A stretch of DNA of 16,729 nt from an uncultured Bacteroidales bacterium (GTDB taxonomy: Bacteria > Bacteroidota > Bacteroidia > Bacteroidales > UBA932): contig CAJGBW010000035.1 of NCBI GenBank assembly GCA_904501835.1, forward strand, positions 1 through 16,729, read 5' to 3'. The translations under genes were made by a program, and so were the position numbers. The notes below the pieces were generated by a model. That model saw only the letters and a program-made list of their open reading frames with translations. It did not search any database and was not told the origin of the DNA. Numbering within the stretch: the stretch's first letter is position 1; every line of letters begins with the position of its first letter. Of this stretch, positions 12,301-16,729 are shown piece by piece.

Positions 12301-14130
12301 ACCACTGATCGCAATCTCCGCATCGATTTCTTTGACATCCCAATGGACGGCACCGCCAAAGAATTCCGCCTTATTGCCCTCAAAATGGCATTTACTGATA
12401 GCAATCTGACCTCCATTCGCAGAAATAGCACCACCGGTACGCGGGATGGCTTGATTTCCTTTGAAGGTTGAATTTGTCACAGTGAGTTGGGCGCGGCTTT
12501 TAGGCGACGAATAGACGCAGATACCACCGCCGTTTCGTGCTACGCCATTTTCAAACCAGCAGTCATCCACTGACACCTTTCCGGAGTAAAGCATAACTCC
12601 TGCTCCACTTCCTGAGGAAGTTGACTCCTGGTTTTCAGCAACATTGTCAAGGAATTTACAATGGGTCAGTGTTAGACCTCCCTGTTCGGCAGTTGCCTGA
12701 TTTGTACCGACGTAAAATACGCTCCCGCTACCTAGGTCTGCCTTGGCCTCCTTGAAGGTAAAATTATCAAAGGAAATCGCGAGACCCACGCCCAAAATAA
12801 AGATACGATGAGTTTTGTTGCCGCTGATTACGCTTGACGAAGTGTAGTTCTGATCTTTTTGAGGAGTCGGGGTGGCTTTGCCGGTCAGGCCGCTCGGATA
12901 ACCACCATAGCAGTTAATCGTCACAGGTTTACCATAGGTATTCTCTGTGGGACTCATATCCAAGGTTGAGCCGGGCGCATAGGTGCCTTGCGCAAAATGC
13001 AGTTTTACGCCATCCAGTGCACGCGCACGCGCTTTTTTCATCGCATCATCCCCTGTAAAATTCAACAAAGCGGGAAGAACGGTCGGGTCAAGTGCTTTCT
13101 CCCAAGTCGCACCGGCTCCGGAGGTGGCAAGACTGGTCAGACCGCTGCTCGCCTTGAAGAAATAATCGCCGATGATTCTGTCGTCCATATTGCCGAGATT
13201 GAGAATACTTTTTCTGGCAACCACGCGACCGCCTGAAGGTGCTTCGTAAAGAAAGGCCGGACGGGTCTGTCCATCGGCATAGTTGTAATAAGCCAAAAAC
13301 CCTTGGCTGAAAGTCGCCCCGGGAAGGACGGCAATGTAGTAGGTCGTGTTGGCGGCACGATTTTTTGCAAGATTGAGGGTTACGCTGGAGTTGCTTGAAC
13401 CCACGGTAATATCGCCCAAAGTACCGGCATCGTCCTTGAAATTCGCCGTAAAAGTACCCGTGATTTTATCGTTCGGATTGATGGCCTCAATGGTTAAGGA
13501 AATGGCATCGGTATTGGCGACCTTTACTTTCAAATACGAGCCCACATTGGAGAATTTGAAACTGCGGTCGGTCTTGTTGGCCTTTCCAATAGCCAGATGA
13601 CAATCGGCAAAGTTGCCGTTCTGCGACTCTGGAATCGTTACCGTAAAGGAGCCCTTGCCCTCATAGGAGACGGAAGAGTTCACGCCCACCGGATAAAAGG
13701 CATAGTAATAGGTATCTGCTGCGTTTACCCATCCATCAATGGTCGAAGTGGAAGAACCGCCGTGCTTTACCGTCGCCTCGGTGAAGTTGCGCGTACCGGA
13801 ATAGTAGTAAAATTTCACCTTGTCACCCTGATTCCAGATTATTTTGTTTCTGCCGTTCTCAGCCACCAAAGCGGTCTTGGTCGAGTCGGATTTATCTTCC
13901 GCATCAGATTTATCTTCCGCATCGGCATGGGCATCAAAGAGTGCAGATACCAAATCAAAATTGTCGGGAGAGATATAGTCATCCACTTCTTCCTCTTGGA
14001 GATCATCGGACGCGCCCTCTTCGGGCTTGCTGATGACCTCTGAGGTCTGACGACATGACATCAAAAACAGGGCTGAGACAAGCAGCACTGAAAACGTATT
14101 CAATACAATTTGACGGGTCTTTTTCTTCAT
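9322..14130 (-). CDS. Large surface lipoprotein: fimbrillin-like N-terminus and Pmp-like right-handed beta-helix
   Basis: The protein has 1602 residues. A lipoprotein signal ends at the lipobox LMSC (Cys26), followed by an acidic stretch (about 37-60) and a doubled DAEDKS (70-81). Residues about 83-320 resemble fimbrillin-type domains (TKTALV near the start, IIWNQGDKV, FKFSNVGSYLKVKV). From about 335 it becomes a parallel beta-helix with roughly 24 coils. These carry the chlamydial Pmp signatures F-x-x-N (about 20 exact, such as CTFKNN and CHFEGN) and G-G-A-[I/V/L/F] (about 15 exact). The last coils lead to a short tail, NDLDGKPRTTNYPGCF. There is no autotransporter barrel and no recognisable type IX sorting tail, so surface exposure would depend on the lipid anchor. 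An adhesin role is inferred from the Pmp likeness. It is probably co-transcribed with the coiled-coil gene upstream (36 nt) and the permease downstream (9 nt). Confidence 0.85.
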   Translation of the reverse strand: MKKKTRQIVLNTFSVLLVSALFLMSCRQTSEVISKPEEGASDDLQEEEVDDYISPDNFDLVSALFDAHADAEDKSDAEDKSDSTKTALVAENGRNKIIWNQGDKVKFYYYSGTRNFTEATVKHGGSSTSTIDGWVNAADTYYYAFYPVGVNSSVSYEGKGSFTVTIPESQNGNFADCHLAIGKANKTDRSFKFSNVGSYLKVKVANTDAISLTIEAINPNDKITGTFTANFKDDAGTLGDITVGSSNSSVTLNLAKNRAANTTYYIAVLPGATFSQGFLAYYNYADGQTRPAFLYEAPSGGRVVARKSILNLGNMDDRIIGDYFFKASSGLTSLATSGAGATWEKALDPTVLPALLNFTGDDAMKKARARALDGVKLHFAQGTYAPGSTLDMSPTENTYGKPVTINCYGGYPSGLTGKATPTPQKDQNYTSSSVISGNKTHRIFILGVGLAISFDNFTFKEAKADLGSGSVFYVGTNQATAEQGGLTLTHCKFLDNVAENQESTSSGSGAGVMLYSGKVSVDDCWFENGVARNGGGICVYSSPKSRAQLTVTNSTFKGNQAIPRTGGAISANGGQIAISKCHFEGNKAEFFGGAVHWDVKEIDAEIAISGCTFTGNYLDDTNSNEIAGGGAISCQSGSVSVTGCTFIENYAPRMNTTNVGGGAIWVGENSGTKGDITISESSFTGNYATKDGGAIWAENGNVTLTGTNTFTENYCIDVDSDGDGNVNTYGYGGALALTGANASVNITGNTTFSENYTFLGGGAIYVSGGTFTAQTDASGNGMKVKDNYLTNDKNVEFSGAGMFINPFAELNVSLNGCEFDSNKMTQYNLGSEGASLSIVDPVDRANFNFTANNCLFTNTKQIEPCRNGGAIMLEYSGDNTGEVRFVDCDFTNNISWNVGGVVTHRAGVVYFDDCEFKGNKAGDNNGWCSGVYHINKANTKGFFTNCTIENNSVNKAVGGGGAFCNMEAGTLEMTNCTFKNNKATGNVGAVIRMEQGNPTLTLKGCVFEGNTSTNSAGAISVESGTLKITSSTGKAGGTMSAMRGNKTTNGKGQSIWLKSGTSSNIDYCEFDATQNSEVTGSLIYVESDALNMTGSVIKNFDKVNKPTLSWNNVEGENLPVTMNLNACTFEGNKSDEGGVFKYLYGSNYTLNIQNCIFNNNESTGMGGAISTYKGLSLPGCTFNENEATSGGAICMSLDVDTDGDPATHVAWKNNEVVANNATFTSNLASDEGGAVFIKSGKFKADGATFKTNKAEGYDGHSGGAITIGSHRFNSLYSDEAYYHYASSAWATLDNCTFDGNEGTERGGAINQYRGVSYIHNCTFKNNQAYLRGGAFYGEGWGFSFQNNTRYIHNKIRGEAFGTQIFCSGFGWIFANNLYVKGNDKIADDSDSNNAPVSISSRIILTNSTIIANLKNATGIGCLRYENSYGYLYNSILLSTNTTNKNSIYVVGFNSTLQGHHLDSYHCLLGTHANNDAALNGNRPYQPSDTDKKGLTTTDLGGLEYKDNDSGYLWTGNYTSELTPAALKDKIYAVLTFAENIPSYTESPAYMYYKGHDGKSTDPAQNGLAQDFYEWVVSKGSWDNDLDGKPRTTNYPGCFVKNK
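13888..13923 (-). repeat. Direct 18-bp duplication encoding DAEDKS twice
   Basis: Two perfect 15-bp copies (13891-13905 and 13909-13923) are separated by a Ser codon that differs between units (GGA versus AGA on the plus strand). They encode D-A-E-D-K-S twice in the acidic tether after the lipid anchor. Confidence 0.9.
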
Positions 14131-14738
14131 CTTACTCGATCTTTTTTCCTCCCCTCTCTCGCTTTCCTATTTGTTTGCTGTTTTTTCTAACTCTTTTTTA
14201 TGTTTTTTACTTTCCTTGAGATTCTTTTTAATCTCATCTACTTTTTTCTTGGCCTCACGCACTTTCTTCTTACTTTCACTAATCTCCTTACGTGCGATCT
14301 TGATACGGTCGTTGTTGGACTTGATATTCTTATCGTATGACTTGACATCCAATTTCAAGTCCTTGACTTTGGCCTCGGCATCCTTGATTTCCGCTTTACT
14401 TTCTTTCAAGGTTTCCTTTTCATCCTCATCCAAGCCGCCCTCTTTCAAAAGTTTCTCGTTGGATTTATAAGCATTTTTCAACGCCTTGACTTTCTCCTGA
14501 TAGGATTTCATCTCAGCCTGCAATTCTTTTTTAGACTCTTTCAAGCCTTTGATTTTATTCTGCGCACGACTGATTTGATCCTCATAGTCCTCGATATTAC
14601 GTTTGGCTTTTCTCTCCACGTCCACCTTTTCATCCTGCGCCTCTTCCAACTGCTCTTCAAGCTGCTCTATGGTCTGATCCAACAAATCGGCCGTCTCTTG
14701 TGCATATCCCGGGATAAAAAACAGGGCTGACACAAGCA
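14063..14738 (-). repeat. Near-identical 22-bp segment in the signal peptides of two adjacent genes
   Basis: Bases 14063-14084 (lipoprotein gene) and 14717-14738 (coiled-coil gene) match at 21 of 22 positions. Both encode the L-V-S-A-L-F core of their signal peptides in the same frame. The bases between the two copies are not part of the repeat. Confidence 0.8.
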
Positions 14739-14772
14739 TTGACATCCATAACTTTTTCATAATTCTCTTCAT
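14167..14772 (-). CDS. Exported coiled-coil protein
   Basis: The protein has 201 residues. It begins with a signal peptide (MKRIMKKLWMSMLVSALFFI..., cleavage near GYA-QET at 24). The rest is almost entirely a highly charged coiled coil (residues about 28-197, about a third of them Lys plus many Glu/Asp) with heptad-like spacing and repeated KESK/KK motifs. No enzymatic motif is visible. It probably forms an elongated periplasmic or surface-associated rod, and cargo or partner is unknown. The ATG at 14760 could also serve as start, giving a 197-residue protein with the signal peptide intact. It is the first gene after a promoter at 14868-14898 and lies 36 nt upstream of the Pmp-like lipoprotein, suggesting they act together in the envelope. 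Confidence 0.8.
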   Translation of the reverse strand: MKRIMKKLWMSMLVSALFFIPGYAQETADLLDQTIEQLEEQLEEAQDEKVDVERKAKRNIEDYEDQISRAQNKIKGLKESKKELQAEMKSYQEKVKALKNAYKSNEKLLKEGGLDEDEKETLKESKAEIKDAEAKVKDLKLDVKSYDKNIKSNNDRIKIARKEISESKKKVREAKKKVDEIKKNLKESKKHKKELEKTANK

Positions 14773-14841
14773 TTTTACGTTTCCTATTCTTCCACAAACC
14801 TTCCTATGAGTCTATATCCCCATAAGGCCGTGTTCTTCAGG

Positions 14842-14860
14842 GTATAAACAAAGTTTATAC
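14842..14860. promoter_or_regulatory. Perfect inverted repeat at the predicted start site of the coiled-coil operon
   Basis: GTATAAAC (14842-14849), AAA, GTTTATAC (14853-14860) forms a 19-bp palindrome with perfect 8-bp arms. On the minus strand it begins 7 nt after the -7 element, so it overlaps the likely transcription start and first bases of the leader. That is a classical repressor-operator position. Confidence 0.55.
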
Positions 14861-14867
14861 ATTCGGA

Positions 14868-14898
14868 CAAAGATAAACATTTTTTCATATAAAGCGAA
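14868..14898 (-). promoter_or_regulatory. Promoter of the coiled-coil / Pmp-like lipoprotein / permease unit
   Basis: On the minus strand TTCG (plus 14895-14898), a 19-nt spacer and TATCTTTG (plus 14868-14875) match TTTG-N19-TAnnTTTG with one mismatch in the -33 box. Transcription would start near 14860, leaving a leader of about 90 nt before the ATG at 14772. Confidence 0.6.
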
Positions 14899-14918
14899 TT
14901 TCCTATCGCGAGGGCAAC

Positions 14919-14954
14919 AAAAAAGCAACGCCCTCTGACTGATGAGAGCGTTGC
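14919..14954 (-). terminator. Intrinsic terminator of the Big_2-domain gene
   Basis: On the minus strand, GCAACGCTCTC and GAGGGCGTTGC form an 11-bp stem (one G-U pair) with an 8-nt loop, followed by six Ts. It begins 29 nt after the stop codon of the surface-protein gene and separates it from the next promoter. Confidence 0.88.
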
Positions 14955-14983
14955 CTTTACTTTTCTTACGTTGCCGCCAACTC

Positions 14984-16729
14984 CTAGAGGGAAACGGCGA
15001 AGTTGAGATGGACTGCGTACTCTGCGCCCGCATTGTTTATTACGCGAATTTCATAGTCTTCATTACCTTGACAATCGAAATCTTCGGGGCTCTTGCAGGT
15101 ATAGAGAATGTACTCCTCGTATTCATCATCAAAGGACCAACCATTCTCCGATTTATCCGGAACACCGCGAGAATAATCATAAGAAGAACCAGGCCATAAA
15201 GCATACTCGCCCGTTTTTGCCTCCTTCACTTTTATGGCAATCTGGTCGCCGGCACCTACAGAATACCTACCATCAGCACCCTTGGTCAGTTGGGTAAGTT
15301 TCTCTGCCGGAGTTCCTTGGCCTGTAATCAAATACACCTCAGGAATATAGGCATTAACATCAAGGTAAACATAGCGGTAGCGATTGGCGTTTTGACTTAC
15401 CACTTTTACCTTCACTTCTCCACTTGCGGGATTGCCATTTGCATCCAACAAGACACCGATACCCACGCGCGCCTCATTCGGGCCAACAGAACTACTGGGA
15501 ATAATGGCTGTCTTATACAATTTCTCTTCTAAACCAGAGGGTACGACTGCTGAAACACTCGTTATCGGAGCATTTCCCTTGAACAAAAGCATGGTGCCCG
15601 CTTTCACCTCACTTACCATCGGCGTGCTTCCACCAATCTGATGCGCCGTCACCGTAAAGAAATAAGAAGCGATGTCGTATGAAACCTTAACATTCGTATT
15701 TTCAGCCACAAGGGTAAACTTGTAATAATCGTTCGACTTTCGGGTATCCCTATCGTAAAGAGATACGGCGTAACCCTGTCCTAATTTTTGGAGTTTCAAA
15801 CCCGGGTTCTCGTGAGCATATTGGATAGAAAATTGATGTTCGCTGGTCTGAATTTGGTTGTTGTTCAAATCGTAAACCTCAATTCCGGGACGACTACCCA
15901 ACCCCAGCGTGCCGGGTTCGATTTCCACGGCACCACCATAGGTAAGAACTGTTTTCCAGCCCTTTACAAACAAGGTATCCTTCGCAACGGCATCATTGAC
16001 AGAAACGGCAGAAACAAGCACTCTGGAGTCAGCCGGCTGACCGGATTGTGCGAAAGTACCCAAGTACAATTTGCCGTTCTCAATCTTGGAAGCAACATCC
16101 GCCTCCTCGGAAGCATAGGGCAAATATTCAAAACTCCAGGTTTTCACCTTATGGTTCGCAGCCAATGCCACAGCGCGTCCCGCCATATAGGTATCCGCCG
16201 CAAGATTCAGCTTGAAGACCGGGTCAACAACCTTTATGACCACCTCATCAAATACGGTAGAAGCGCCGCTGCTCCAAGTCTCTGCAGAAATGGTAACGAA
16301 ACCTTCTTTCACAGCTTTGAAGGTATTGGTCTCCAAATTCATCTGAAGTGCCTCCTGATTCAAGTCGTAGGCCCAATCCCACTCGTCCTGCGGACAAACC
16401 ACCGGATACACCTTAACGCCCAAAGTCAGGCTCTCACCGATGAACAATTCAACGGTATCGGCAACAGCCGTTTGGGTCTTGGTGTCAAAAATCTCTGTCT
16501 TTTCAATATCGGGATAATAGACTTCCACCTCGCAGGTATCCCTAAGAGTGCCATCTACAGTCTCTACAACAATCTCGGTCTGACCAAAACCAACAGGAGA
16601 CACCTTACCATCCGCCGTCACCGTCGCAACTTCTTTATCCAAAGAATACCAGACAACGGCCTTATTATCGGCCTCTGCCGGGGAAATGGTAGCCGTCAAA
16701 GCCTGCGCCGGTTCACCCAGCGTCAAATA
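14984..16729 (-). CDS. Big_2 (bacterial Ig-like) domain surface protein, 5' end outside the window
   Basis: The frame is open to the window edge, so at least 581 residues are the C-terminal part of a larger protein. The TTG near 16726 is not a credible start because it falls inside the first domain. That domain (about 1-72) is a typical Big_2 unit, with LTATISPAEADNKAVVWYS, then VATVTADGKVSPVGFGQTEI. A second, more divergent Big_2-like unit spans about 75-170 (ending VVIKVVDP). The rest, about 175-580, is beta-rich without a family I recognise, and it shows no clear type IX sorting tail at the end. Big_2 domains usually occur in extracellular adhesins or cell-surface proteins, so a surface location is inferred. 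It has its own terminator and is transcribed separately from the next genes. Confidence 0.75.
   Translation of the reverse strand, partial: YLTLGEPAQALTATISPAEADNKAVVWYSLDKEVATVTADGKVSPVGFGQTEIVVETVDGTLRDTCEVEVYYPDIEKTEIFDTKTQTAVADTVELFIGESLTLGVKVYPVVCPQDEWDWAYDLNQEALQMNLETNTFKAVKEGFVTISAETWSSGASTVFDEVVIKVVDPVFKLNLAADTYMAGRAVALAANHKVKTWSFEYLPYASEEADVASKIENGKLYLGTFAQSGQPADSRVLVSAVSVNDAVAKDTLFVKGWKTVLTYGGAVEIEPGTLGLGSRPGIEVYDLNNNQIQTSEHQFSIQYAHENPGLKLQKLGQGYAVSLYDRDTRKSNDYYKFTLVAENTNVKVSYDIASYFFTVTAHQIGGSTPMVSEVKAGTMLLFKGNAPITSVSAVVPSGLEEKLYKTAIIPSSSVGPNEARVGIGVLLDANGNPASGEVKVKVVSQNANRYRYVYLDVNAYIPEVYLITGQGTPAEKLTQLTKGADGRYSVGAGDQIAIKVKEAKTGEYALWPGSSYDYSRGVPDKSENGWSFDDEYEEYILYTCKSPEDFDCQGNEDYEIRVINNAGAEYAVHLNFAVSL

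Noticed and set aside
14773..14867. Riboswitch in the ~90-nt leader of the coiled-coil operon
   Set aside because: Apart from the 19-bp palindrome there is no conserved aptamer-like architecture or leader terminator that I can recognise.

Overview
The window looks like a chromosomal segment of a Bacteroidales bacterium (phylum Bacteroidota). The evidence is a DUF3109-type cysteine-rich protein, a lipoprotein with a fimbrillin-like N-terminal region, Big_2-type surface domains, promoters of the Bacteroidota type (TTTG ... TAnnTTTG), and little use of Shine-Dalgarno sequences. No species can be named from the sequence alone.

Left part (1-5325). An exported TPR protein on the minus strand diverges from a plus-strand cluster. 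The cluster is an exported M16-like protein that has lost its zinc-protease centre, a DUF3109 protein overlapping it by 31 nt, tRNA-Leu(UAA) starting 4 nt after the DUF3109 stop, and a PLP-dependent histidine-decarboxylase-like enzyme whose ATG lies 2 nt after the mature tRNA end. The decarboxylase carries a clear Sec signal peptide, which is unexpected for a PLP enzyme of this family. A consensus promoter (TTTG-N19-TAnnTTTG) sits inside the end of the DUF3109 gene, about 17 nt before the tRNA, so tRNA and decarboxylase probably share a transcript.

Middle part (5326-8157). This is an accessory-looking stretch. It holds a possible coding remnant, an AlbA_2/ATPase-type (Schlafen-like) regulator with a 12-bp tandem repeat encoding VSKG units, and an in-frame tail with an echo of that repeat beyond its stop. 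On the minus strand it holds a small group: a tandem palindromic operator-like site, an unrecognised coding fragment, a 27-residue mini-protein and a strong hairpin with a U-run.

Right part (8158-16729), all on the minus strand. A partial Big_2-domain surface protein ends at a strong intrinsic terminator. Then a promoter with a perfect 19-bp inverted repeat at its start site drives an apparent three-gene unit: an exported coiled-coil protein, a 1602-residue lipoprotein with a fimbrillin-like N-terminal region followed by a Chlamydia Pmp-like repeat region (FxxN and GGA[I/V/L]), and an AI-2E family permease. The most novel-looking elements are the tRNA/decarboxylase junction with its exported decarboxylase, the active-site-less M16 protein, and the unusual Pmp-like lipoprotein operon.
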